From Bordetella parapertussis (lineage in GTDB: Bacteria; Pseudomonadota; Gammaproteobacteria; Burkholderiales; Burkholderiaceae_C), in contig CAMCWS010000099.1 of NCBI GenBank assembly GCA_945882755.1, positions 1 to 5,983 on the forward strand: 5,983 nucleotides of DNA, given 5' to 3'. A model generated the notes under the pieces. It did no database searches, had not been told where the DNA came from, and worked only from the letters and a program-made list of their open reading frames with translations. Shown one piece after another: positions 1-5,816 of this stretch; position 1 is the stretch's first letter, and each line of letters opens with the position of its first letter. Position numbers and translations under genes: made by a program.

Positions 1-363
1 GCGCCGTTGGCAGTTCGCGCCAAAGTGTTGGCGGTGAGTGAGGGCCGTTGTGTGCTCAAAGGCCCGATGATGCGCGGCATGACCAGCCAATTGGGTGCCA
101 GTGCTTGTTTGGATATTCAAGGCGTGTTGGTGGCGGTGGTCAGCGGCAAAGCGCAACTCTTTGACCGTGAAATGCTGCGCACCGTGGGCATCACGCCTGA
201 GGCGATGAAACTCATTGTGCTGAAAAGCTCCAACCATTTTCGCGCCGATTTCGAACCCATCGCCAGCCATGTGTTGGTGGCCAAAGCCGCTGGCCCCATG
301 GCCGCTGACCCTGCGGATTTGCCGTGGCGCAAACTCAGTCCGCTGACACGCACAAGCGCTTAA
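1..363 (+). CDS. M81 family metallopeptidase (MlrC-like), C-terminal part
   Basis: The frame is open from the first base and ends at TAA 361-363, giving the last 120 residues of a longer protein whose start lies upstream. The segment has the features of the MlrC C-terminal domain: a 'GPMMRG' turn, a strand-rich 'GVLVAVVSGKAQ' stretch, 'LFDREMLRTVGITP', and the conserved 'LKSSNHFRADFEPIA' block near residues 72-86. MlrC-type proteins (M81, about 490-500 residues) are named after the microcystinase-cluster peptidase; most homologues have no known substrate. The zinc ligands lie in the N-terminal domain and cannot be checked here. The amidase gene follows after only 14 nt, so the two are probably translated from one mRNA. 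The family call is from remembered motifs; the natural substrate is unknown. Confidence 0.85.
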   Translation, partial: APLAVRAKVLAVSEGRCVLKGPMMRGMTSQLGASACLDIQGVLVAVVSGKAQLFDREMLRTVGITPEAMKLIVLKSSNHFRADFEPIASHVLVAKAAGPMAADPADLPWRKLSPLTRTSA

Positions 364-365
364 CT

Positions 366-370
366 GGAGA
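366..370 (+). promoter_or_regulatory. Ribosome binding site of the amidase gene
   Basis: GGAGA lies 7 nt before the ATG at 378, directly after the stop of the preceding gene. It fixes the amidase start at 378 rather than at the in-frame GTG at 324, which lies inside the upstream gene and would add 18 residues with no amidase-family character. Confidence 0.75.
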
Positions 371-377
371 AGTTGCC

Positions 378-1787
378 ATGGCCGACCTGACCCAATGCAC
401 CGCCACACAACTGTTGGGCCTGTACCGCAGCGGACAAGCCTCCCCTGTGGAGGCCACGCAAGCGGTGTTGCAACGCATCGCCAGGCTCAACCCCTTGCTG
501 AATGCTTTTTGCCTGATCGACGAATCAGCTGCCATGGCCAGCGCCCACCTCAGCGAAGCGCGTTGGCAAGCGCACCGCCGCAGTGGCGCAGACGTCCTAC
601 CTTTGGATGGTGTGCCCCTGTCTATCAAAGACCTGATCCTTACCCAGGGATGGCCGACTTTGCGTGGCAGCAAAACTGTCAACCCCGACCAGCCTTGGGA
701 GGTGGACGCACCGGTCACCGCACGTTTGCGCGAAGCCGGTGCGGTGCTCTTGGGCAAAACCACCACCCCTGAGTTCGGTTGCAAGGGCGAAACCAACTCG
801 CTGCTCACAGGTATCAGCCGCAACCCTTGGAACACCGAGCACACGCCCGGCGGCTCGTCGGGTGGCGCATCCGCTGCGGTGAGTGCTGGCTTGGGACCCT
901 TGGCCATCGGCACCGATGGCGCAGGAAGCGTACGCATTCCCGCCGCGTTTTGCGGCAATGTGGGTTTGAAACCCAGCTTTGGCCGTGTACCAGCCTACCC
1001 CTTGTCGCCGTTTGGCTCTGTGGCGCATTTGGGGCCGCACGCCATGACGGTAGAGGATGTGGCGCTGTTGATGAACACCATCGCCTTGCCTGATGCCCGC
1101 GATTGGACCTCTTTGCCTTTTGATGGCGTGGACTATGTGGCTGGCCTGAAAGGCGGCGTCAAGGGTTTGCGGGTGGCGTATTCGCCGACCTTGGGCTACG
1201 CCAAAAATATCGATCCAGAGATTGCCGCCGCCACCGCGCAAGCTGCCAAGCACTTGCAAGATTTGGGTGCGGTGGTGGAGCAGGTCGACCCCTTGAACGA
1301 AGACCCTTTGGACATCACCACCGGTTTGTGGTTTGCCGGGGCTTACCAAGTGTGGCGAAACTTGAGCCCCGCGCAACAAGCGGTGACCGACCCTGACTTC
1401 AAAGCGCAAGCTGAGTTGGGCGCACAGTTGGACACCAACGCCATCCATGCACTGAACCAACGCCGTGGCGTTTTGGGCTCGCATTTGCGCCAGTTCATGC
1501 AGCGCTTTGATCTGATCCTCACACCCAGCACCGCGGTGACCGCCTTCAAAGCACTGCCTGCGGGCCATAGCCCCATGGACTCACAAGCCATGCTGGGCTG
1601 GACGCCTTTCAGTTACCCCTTCAACCTCAGCCAACAACCTGCCATCAGCCTGCCGTGCGGTCTGTCTTCACATGGCTTGCCCATGGGCGTGCAGTTGGTC
1701 GGCCCTATGTTTGGCGACGCACTGGTGCTGCAAGCCGCGCAGGCTTTGCAAGCTTGCTACCCCATGCAAAGACCTGTGCTTTCTTAA
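378..1787 (+). CDS. Amidase-signature family hydrolase
   Basis: A 469-residue protein of normal length for the amidase-signature family (GatA, AtzF, FAAH relatives), which hydrolyses amide bonds with a Ser-cisSer-Lys triad. All three catalytic residues are visible: Lys84 in 'VPLSIKDL', the cis-Ser160 as first Ser of 'GGSSGGAS', and the nucleophile Ser184 in 'GTDGAGSVRIPAAFCG'. The 24-residue spacing between the two serines matches FAAH and malonamidase. The 'GLKPSFGRVP' stretch after the nucleophile is also typical. The nucleophile loop reads GAGS rather than the commoner GGGS or TGGS, a mild variation. No signal peptide or membrane segment is seen, so the enzyme is probably cytoplasmic. It is unlikely to be GatA, because no gatB or gatC is adjacent and its partner is an M81 gene. 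This suggests a catabolic amidase; the substrate is not identifiable. Confidence 0.92.
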   Translation: MADLTQCTATQLLGLYRSGQASPVEATQAVLQRIARLNPLLNAFCLIDESAAMASAHLSEARWQAHRRSGADVLPLDGVPLSIKDLILTQGWPTLRGSKTVNPDQPWEVDAPVTARLREAGAVLLGKTTTPEFGCKGETNSLLTGISRNPWNTEHTPGGSSGGASAAVSAGLGPLAIGTDGAGSVRIPAAFCGNVGLKPSFGRVPAYPLSPFGSVAHLGPHAMTVEDVALLMNTIALPDARDWTSLPFDGVDYVAGLKGGVKGLRVAYSPTLGYAKNIDPEIAAATAQAAKHLQDLGAVVEQVDPLNEDPLDITTGLWFAGAYQVWRNLSPAQQAVTDPDFKAQAELGAQLDTNAIHALNQRRGVLGSHLRQFMQRFDLILTPSTAVTAFKALPAGHSPMDSQAMLGWTPFSYPFNLSQQPAISLPCGLSSHGLPMGVQLVGPMFGDALVLQAAQALQACYPMQRPVLS

Positions 1788-1848
1788 CGCACCCTCAGGT
1801 CATGGCTGTTGGGGCGTGTGCGATCATCATGGGTTAACAAAGAAACCT

Positions 1849-2418
1849 ATGACTCAACCCCTTCGTATCGTCGGCCTGGGTGGCACCTTGCACGACGGGT
1901 CCTCCAGCGAAAAAGCCCTCAAAGTTGCCTTGGCCCACGCCGCCAGTTTGGGTTGCGAGACCCAACTGTTTGCGGGCCCCAATTTGAACTTGGCACTGTA
2001 CGACCCTAGGCGCACCGAACGCAGCCCGGCGGAAGCGGCCTTGATAGCAGCCTTGCGCCGTGCCGATGGCGTGATTTGGTCCACGCCCAGCTACCACGGC
2101 AGCATCTCAGGTTTGTTGAAAAATGCCATCGACTACGTCGAGGACATGAACAAAGACGAGCGGGTGTATTTGAGCGGCAGAGCCGTGGGCTGCATTGTGT
2201 GCGCCTACGGCTCGCAAGCCATGGGTACCACCTTGTCTTGCATGCGTGACATCGTCCACACCTTGCGCGGCTGGCCCACGCCTTTTGGGGCGACCTTGAA
2301 TGTGTTGCAAACCTCATTTGAAGACCCGAGCAGCACCGGCGCACAAGAAGCCATGCAAGCCTGCCAAACCGTTGCCGCAGAAGTTGTTCAATTTGCCAAG
2401 GCTTTCAGGCAAACCTGA
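1849..2418 (+). CDS. NADPH-dependent FMN reductase family flavoprotein
   Basis: A 189-residue flavodoxin-fold protein of the NADPH-dependent FMN reductase family (SsuE/ChrR/ArsH relatives). The first beta strand 'LRIVGLGGTL' leads into a Ser-rich FMN-phosphate loop, 'HDGSSSEKAL', at residues 15-24. Residues 78-96, 'STPSYHGSISGLLKNAIDY', match the family's 'TPEYNGSIPGVLKNAIDW' motif, which packs against the flavin. A later 'CAYGSQAMGTTL' is the usual Gly-rich flavin-contact turn. Such proteins reduce free or bound flavin, quinones or metals with NAD(P)H. The ATG at 1849 is chosen because the first strand then starts at residue 5; the frame is open further upstream, but that part is Cys/Trp-rich and overlaps the end of the amidase. 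The ribosome site is weak (an A-rich stretch). It sits 61 nt after the amidase. The specific substrate is unknown. Confidence 0.88.
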   Translation: MTQPLRIVGLGGTLHDGSSSEKALKVALAHAASLGCETQLFAGPNLNLALYDPRRTERSPAEAALIAALRRADGVIWSTPSYHGSISGLLKNAIDYVEDMNKDERVYLSGRAVGCIVCAYGSQAMGTTLSCMRDIVHTLRGWPTPFGATLNVLQTSFEDPSSTGAQEAMQACQTVAAEVVQFAKAFRQT

Positions 2419-2469
2419 GGGGCCTACAGATAGGTAACATCTCGCCCTCTGTTGCTTCGCACACCTTGT

Positions 2470-3267
2470 ATGGCATTCATCGCACTTGACGTTGGCAATA
2501 CCCGCTTGAAATGGGCGATGTACGACGCCCCTCACCCCCGTGCCCAGTTGCTGGCGCATGGTGCAGTGTTTTTAGAAAACATCGACAAACTCGCCGACGA
2601 CGAATGGGGCAAATTGCCGGTGCCTGATCGCATGCTGGGTTGCATCGTGGCCGGTGAGGCGGTGCGTCGCCGTGTGGAAGAGCAACTCGAGCTGTGGGAT
2701 TTGACGCCGCATTGGGTGGTCTCTTCTGCCAAAGAAGCCGGTTTGGTGAACGGCTATGACCACCCCGCACGGCTGGGTGCCGACCGCTGGGTTGCCATGA
2801 TCGGCGCATTGGCGCATATGCGGGCGCAAACCGCAAAAACCGCCGCTCGACCCATGGTGGTGGTGATGGTCGGCACGGCCGTCACCGTGGAAGCGATTTC
2901 TGCCGAGGGCGAATTTTTAGGTGGTTTGATCTTGCCCGGCCACGGCATCATGCTGCGTGCCTTGGAGTCGGGTACCGCGGGTTTGCGGGTGCCCACTGGC
3001 GAGGTCCGCGCTTTTCCCACCAACACCAGCGATGCCCTCACCAGCGGAGGCACCTTTGCCATCGCCGGTGCGGTCGAGCGCATGGTGCAGCATGTGCGGG
3101 TGCATTGCCATGCCGAGCCGGTTTGCTATATGACGGGTGGCGCTGGGTGGAAGATGGCGCCGAGCATGTCGGTTAGTTGTGTGTTGATCGACGGTTTGAT
3201 TTTTGATGGTCTGCGCGAAATCGCCGCCCAACGCTTGGCTGCAGTCGCCTCATTGGCCGCACGTTAA
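2470..3267 (+). CDS. coaX: Type III pantothenate kinase
   Basis: A 265-residue ASKHA-fold kinase that phosphorylates pantothenate with ATP, the first step of coenzyme A synthesis. Visible motifs are the phosphate-binding 'DVGNTRLKW' (residues 7-15), '[11 protein letters not shown]' (103-113) with the predicted catalytic Asp105, '[10 protein letters not shown]' (134-143) and '[11 protein letters not shown]' (147-157). Length is normal for CoaX and for the Bordetella homologue Baf. The position that is Asp in many homologues (D-x-G-T-A, binding a monovalent cation) is Met133 here; Baf-type betaproteobacterial sequences, as I recall, also lack Asp there. The ATG at 2470 puts the first strand right at the N-terminus. 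A TTG at 2452 is in frame, but neither start has a clear Shine-Dalgarno. In many betaproteobacteria birA precedes coaX; here a flavoprotein gene does, 51 nt upstream. The stop codon interlocks with that of the convergent molybdoenzyme gene. Confidence 0.93.
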   Translation: MAFIALDVGNTRLKWAMYDAPHPRAQLLAHGAVFLENIDKLADDEWGKLPVPDRMLGCIVAGEAVRRRVEEQLELWDLTPHWVVSSAKEAGLVNGYDHPARLGADRWVAMIGALAHMRAQTAKTAARPMVVVMVGTAVTVEAISAEGEFLGGLILPGHGIMLRALESGTAGLRVPTGEVRAFPTNTSDALTSGGTFAIAGAVERMVQHVRVHCHAEPVCYMTGGAGWKMAPSMSVSCVLIDGLIFDGLREIAAQRLAAVASLAAR

Positions 3268-5300
3268 CCGGCTTCGACCTGCACCGCGCAGTCGTAGAAC
3301 ACCGGCGCACGGCCCATGTCGGTGAGTTTTTGCGACGTGAGTTCGTTCACGTTTTTGCCATCGGTGCCAAGCTTGCGCCACCAAATACCCAAACCCACAA
3401 CCATGCCGGGTTGGGCACGGGTGGTGATTTGCGCCTTGCATTCGTAGCTGCCGCGGTCATTGAACACCCGCACCCTTGCACCGTCTTTGAGTTGACGCAG
3501 GGCTGCGTCATCGGGGTGGATTTCAAGGAGAGGCTCGCCCTCCATGTCACGCAAGCTTTTCACATTCACAAAACTGGAATTCAAAAAGTTGCGAGCAGGC
3601 GGTGAAATCATGGCCAACGGATAGCGGTCTTGCGACGTGGTGGACTCGTAGTTGGGGATGAAGTCGGGCAAGCCGTCTTTCCCTTGGGCCGCTAAGCGTT
3701 CGCTGAAGAACTCGCATTTCCCCGAGACCGTGGGGAAGCCACCGTGGGCAAACGGCGCATCCGCTACCGGCCAATGGGCAAAACCGTCTTTTAACAAGGC
3801 ATCCCAAGTCACCGGAGAAGCACTTTGCAGGTTGCGCGGGTTTTGCAGCGCCAAGCGGCACAGGCTTTCGTCGTCTTCTTGCAGCAAAGGGTTGTGCAGC
3901 CCCATGCGAATACTGAGTTCACGAAAAATTTGGGTATTGGATTTGGCCTCGCCCATGGGGGCAATGGCGGGGCGGTTCAGCACCATGTCGGTGTGGCCAT
4001 AACTGTTGTGGATGTCCCAATGCTCCAACTGCGTGGTGGCGGGCAACACATAGTCGGCATGGTCGGCGGTGTCGGTCATGAAATGTTCCAGCACCACGGT
4101 GAACAAATCTTCGCGGGCAAAGCCTTTCACCACCTTGGCAGACTCAGGCGCCACGGCCACAGGGTTGCTGTTGTAAACCACCACCGCCTCGATCAAGCCC
4201 GGCGTGTTCAAAACGTCGCCAATCGTGCTCATGTTGATGAGTGGCGCGTTGGTATGGGTGTGCAGATCGTGGCGTTGCAAAGCAGCGCCGTTGTGCAAAG
4301 CATGGCCTGAAGCGCTCAGCACCACGCCGCCAGCACGGTGACGCCAAGCGCCAATCAGTGCGGGCAGACAAGCCACAGCACGCACCGCGTTGCCGCCACC
4401 TCGGGAGCGTTGAATGCCATAGTTCAAGCGAATCGCGGAAGGCTGTGTATGTGCGTAGTCATGCGCCAGTTGACGGATGTCTTCCACCTTCAAGCCACAC
4501 ACCTCGGCAGTACGCTCGGGCGGCCATTGCAAGGCGCGTTCACGTAGGGCTTCGAAGCCCAAGGTGTGCTGGGCGATGTAGTCGTGGTCCAGCCAGTCGT
4601 GGGTAATGAGTTGGTGCATCAACCCCAAGGCCAGCGCCGCGTCAGTACCAGGCTTGATGGCGAGGTGTACATCGCATTTGTCAGCAGTTTCGGTTCGACG
4701 CGGGTCTATGCACACCAACTTGGCACCTTGGCGTTTGGCTTCTTGCGCGATGCGCCAAAAATGCACGCTGCTGGTGATGACGTTGCTGCCCCATATAAGA
4801 ATGAGTTTGCTTTCGGCGAAGTGCTGCACCTTCATGCCTACCTTGCTGCCAAAAGTTTGCGTCAAAGCTTCGCTGCCAGCGCTAGAGCAAATCGTGCGGT
4901 CCAGTTTGGCGGCACCCAGCAGATTGAAAAACCGCATGGCAATAGATTCGCCTTGAACCATGCCCATGGTGCCTGCATAGCTGTAGGGCAGTATGCGTTC
5001 CGGCGTTTTGTCGGCTATGGCTTTGAGTTTTGTGGCAATGTCAGATAACGCTTCATCCCAACTGACACGCTGAAACTGGCCGCTACCTTTAGGGCCGACG
5101 CGCTTCATGGGGTGCAGCACCCTATCGGGGTGGTAGGTGCGCTCGGTGTAGCGCGATACCTTGGTACACAGCACACCGTCTGTCAGCGGGTGCTTGGGGT
5201 TGCCCTGCACCTTGATCGCCACACCGTCTTCTACGGTGGTGACCAAGGAGCAGGTGTCGGGGCAGTCGTGGGGGCAGGCGCCCAAGATGGTGTATGTCAT
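3264..5300 (-). CDS. Molybdopterin oxidoreductase family protein with N-terminal [4Fe-4S] site
   Basis: A 678-residue member of the DMSO-reductase/formate dehydrogenase superfamily, of the uncharacterised subgroup starting '[10 protein letters not shown]'. Cys9, Cys13, Cys17 and Cys45 form the [4Fe-4S] binding pattern, followed by Lys47, the usual electron-relay position. Residues about 104-146 carry '[14 protein letters not shown]' and '[14 protein letters not shown]'. Cys138 falls where NapA and FdhF carry the Cys/Sec molybdenum ligand, so it is the likely ligand (inference). '[14 protein letters not shown]' and '[14 protein letters not shown]' are typical pterin-contact segments, and residues about 558-675 form the C-terminal molydopterin dinucleotide-binding domain. 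No Tat signal is present, so it is predicted cytoplasmic. No electron-transfer or membrane subunit, and no chaperone gene, is adjacent. The start at 5300 is preferred over 5336: the extra 12 residues are Arg/Lys-rich and encoded by degenerate repeat sequence. No clear Shine-Dalgarno is seen. The substrate is unknown. Confidence 0.9.
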   Translation of the reverse strand: MTYTILGACPHDCPDTCSLVTTVEDGVAIKVQGNPKHPLTDGVLCTKVSRYTERTYHPDRVLHPMKRVGPKGSGQFQRVSWDEALSDIATKLKAIADKTPERILPYSYAGTMGMVQGESIAMRFFNLLGAAKLDRTICSSAGSEALTQTFGSKVGMKVQHFAESKLILIWGSNVITSSVHFWRIAQEAKRQGAKLVCIDPRRTETADKCDVHLAIKPGTDAALALGLMHQLITHDWLDHDYIAQHTLGFEALRERALQWPPERTAEVCGLKVEDIRQLAHDYAHTQPSAIRLNYGIQRSRGGGNAVRAVACLPALIGAWRHRAGGVVLSASGHALHNGAALQRHDLHTHTNAPLINMSTIGDVLNTPGLIEAVVVYNSNPVAVAPESAKVVKGFAREDLFTVVLEHFMTDTADHADYVLPATTQLEHWDIHNSYGHTDMVLNRPAIAPMGEAKSNTQIFRELSIRMGLHNPLLQEDDESLCRLALQNPRNLQSASPVTWDALLKDGFAHWPVADAPFAHGGFPTVSGKCEFFSERLAAQGKDGLPDFIPNYESTTSQDRYPLAMISPPARNFLNSSFVNVKSLRDMEGEPLLEIHPDDAALRQLKDGARVRVFNDRGSYECKAQITTRAQPGMVVGLGIWWRKLGTDGKNVNELTSQKLTDMGRAPVFYDCAVQVEAG

Positions 5301-5314
5301 GGCCGCATTTTGCA

Positions 5315-5325
5315 CGTCTTTGCGA
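5315..5325 (+). repeat. Truncated 5' end of the short repeat unit
   Basis: The 11 bases CGTCTTTGCGA are identical to the first 11 bases of the right-arm units read on the - strand, and differ by one base from the left-arm units. It breaks off after 11 bases and is followed by a small palindrome, GACGA-G-TCGTC (5324-5334), that runs into the first full unit. It lies 15 nt upstream of the preferred molybdoenzyme start and encodes part of the rejected N-terminal extension. Confidence 0.55.
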
Positions 5326-5330
5326 CGAGT

Positions 5331-5386
5331 CGTCATTGCGAGCGCAGCGAAGCAAACTTCCCGTCATTGCGAGTGCAGCGAAGCAA
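5331..5386 (+). repeat. Tandem pair of about 25-nt repeat units, left arm
   Basis: Two units, at 5331-5355 and 5362-5386, begin CGTCATTGCGAG and end GCAGCGAAGCAA. They are identical except for C/T at one inner base and have a 31-nt period. Each unit has TTGC...GCAA ends. From general knowledge, units of this kind recur as dispersed intergenic repeats in many bacterial genomes and are often mis-annotated as short proteins. Confidence 0.85.
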
Positions 5387-5440
5387 TCTCACGCCACGGC
5401 AACCGCCGCAGGCTCGGCCTCGCCTCCATGCTTGCACAAC

Positions 5441-5456
5441 GTCGGCTGCGGCCGAC
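5441..5456. repeat. REP-like GC hairpin in the left arm
   Basis: GTCGGC and GCCGAC form a perfect 6-bp stem around a TGCG loop. The same hairpin occurs inverted in the right arm. GC-rich stems with small loops are characteristic of REP-type elements. It could also slow transcription, but no U-tract follows, so it is not called as a terminator. Confidence 0.6.
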
Positions 5457-5550
5457 CTGCGCCGCTCACCGTGCGAAGGTTTCTGGGTAGGTGCCCCAAA
5501 ATGAGCGAGTACATACAACCTGCGTCTCCTCCTCTGACTATCTGACCTTC

Positions 5551-5631
5551 TCATGTGACTTTGAGCTTGTTCAGCACATCTGTGTCGATACGCAAAGTCA
5601 CCTGTGTTTTATTGCCGCAGCCCAAAGACCC
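5551..5631 (-). pseudogene. Possible remnant of a BrnA-like ribbon-helix-helix antitoxin
   Basis: On the - strand the unique core reads an open stretch of 26 codons bounded by TGA at both ends (5632-5634 upstream, 5551-5553 as its own stop). Its last 20 residues are 'NKTQVTLRIDTDV' followed by 'LNKLKVT'. The pattern K-x-x-V-T-L-R-[IL]-D-x-D-V-L is what I recall of the DNA-binding strand and first helix of BrnA antitoxins, which in intact proteins is followed by 'F-K...G-x-G-[YW]-Q-T-R-I-N'. That continuation is absent here, and no BrnT toxin or start codon is visible. If real, this is a decayed fragment cut off on its upstream side by the right repeat arm. The match is short and from memory, and chance similarity or another RHH family cannot be excluded. 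Confidence 0.3.
5552..5604. repeat. Inverted repeat in the unique core
   Basis: GTGACTTTG at 5555-5563 is the exact reverse complement of CAAAGTCAC at 5593-5601, separated by 29 nt. Adding the outer and inner bases gives 12 of 14 matched positions. The two arms coincide with the codons for 'QVTL' and 'LKVT' of the possible antitoxin remnant, so the symmetry may be a coding coincidence. It could also be a dyad operator or a hairpin; no T-run follows on either strand. Confidence 0.45.
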
Positions 5632-5651
5632 TCAAACGGCGAGTGGCGCAG

Positions 5652-5667
5652 GTCGGCCGCAGCCGAC
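5652..5667. repeat. REP-like GC hairpin in the right arm
   Basis: GTCGGC and GCCGAC pair around a CGCA loop. This is the mirror of the hairpin at 5441-5456. Confidence 0.6.
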
Positions 5668-5715
5668 GTTGTGCAAGCATGGAGGCGAGGCCGAGCCTGC
5701 GGCACGCGGCGGTAG

Positions 5716-5771
5716 ATTGCTTCGCTGCGCTCGCAAAGACGGGGGATTGCTTCGCTGCGCTCGCAAAGACG
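5716..5771 (-). repeat. Tandem pair of about 26-nt repeat units, right arm
   Basis: Two identical units, at 5716-5741 and 5746-5771, start ATTGCTTCGCTGCG and end CTCGCAAAGACG, with a 30-nt period. Read on the - strand they differ from the left-arm unit 5331-5355 only at the fifth base (T instead of A). The two right units are identical to each other, while the two left units are not, which fits a recent local duplication or conversion on the right. Confidence 0.85.
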
Positions 5772-5803
5772 AATCGGGTAGACTGATTCCCCAAGCCAAA
5801 CAC

Positions 5804-5812
5804 AGAGGGTGA
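5804..5812 (+). promoter_or_regulatory. Ribosome binding site of the M20 gene
   Basis: AGAGGGTGA matches 7 of 9 bases of the ideal AGGAGGTGA and ends 4 nt before the ATG at 5817. This strongly supports that start. Confidence 0.75.
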
Positions 5813-5816
5813 ACTT

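Larger units (their letters stand above)
5331..5487 (+). repeat. Left arm of the composite inverted repeat
   Basis: This 157-nt arm consists of the tandem unit pair, a short variable linker, a GC-rich segment (5405-5463) that is the exact reverse complement of 5645-5703 over 59 nt, and a 24-nt tail (5464-5487) that still pairs with the other arm with 7 mismatches and no gap. The arms therefore differ in the linker (about 5 nt longer here) and in the tail, while the middle is identical. The arm starts 30 nt from the molybdoenzyme start codon. Confidence 0.85.
5621..5771 (-). repeat. Right arm of the composite inverted repeat
   Basis: This 151-nt arm mirrors the left arm. In + strand order it has the diverged tail (5621-5644), the 59-nt identical segment (5645-5703), a shorter linker, and two tandem units. 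Arm-to-arm identity is complete in the middle and falls off toward the unique core, which suggests two copies of one repeat rather than a fresh duplication of the whole arm. It ends 45 nt before the M20 start codon. Confidence 0.85.
5301..5816. other. Divergent intergenic region filled by a composite repeat
   Basis: This 516-nt gap separates the - strand molybdoenzyme gene from the + strand M20 gene. From left to right it holds a 30-nt leader with a truncated repeat unit, a left repeat arm (5331-5487), a unique core (5488-5620), an inverted right arm (5621-5771) and a 45-nt leader of the M20 gene. The open frames here in both directions translate to Arg/Ala/Cys-rich strings such as 'LLRCARNDG' and 'CERSEAI', which are typical spurious translations of dispersed bacterial repeats. 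I see no convincing sigma-70 promoter, yet both flanking genes need one in or near this region. I see no tRNA, CRISPR array or transposase. Confidence 0.8.

Noticed and set aside
597..1568. Long open frame of 323 codons on the - strand, opposite the amidase gene.
   Set aside because: It lies fully inside a gene with an intact catalytic triad, has low-complexity His/Arg/Gln-rich composition and no recognisable domain. Such antisense frames are common in GC-rich DNA.
1672..1848. Upstream extension of the flavoprotein frame into the end of the amidase gene.
   Set aside because: The extra 59 residues are Cys/Trp-rich shadow sequence of the amidase; the flavodoxin fold begins right after the ATG at 1849.
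2452..2469. TTG start adding six residues to CoaX.
   Set aside because: It lacks a properly spaced ribosome site, and the ATG at 2470 gives the usual family N-terminus.
5331..5386. Short direct repeats considered as a CRISPR array.
   Set aside because: Only two units per arm, with 4-6 nt between units instead of about 30-nt spacers, and no cas genes.
5441..5456. GC-rich hairpin considered as an intrinsic terminator.
   Set aside because: No T-run follows on either strand, and the same hairpin is present in the inverted copy, so it belongs to the repeat.
5389..5514. A 41-codon - strand ORF (ATG 5512-5514) in the repeat region with an AGGAGGAG purine run upstream of it.
   Set aside because: The purine run is 11 nt from the ATG, most of the ORF is repeat-arm sequence, and the product is low-complexity with no family character. 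It is probably a chance ORF.
5778..5783. TAGACT considered as a -10 box for the M20 gene.
   Set aside because: It matches 4 of 6 bases, and there is no acceptable -35 at 16-18 nt upstream; the support is too weak to list.
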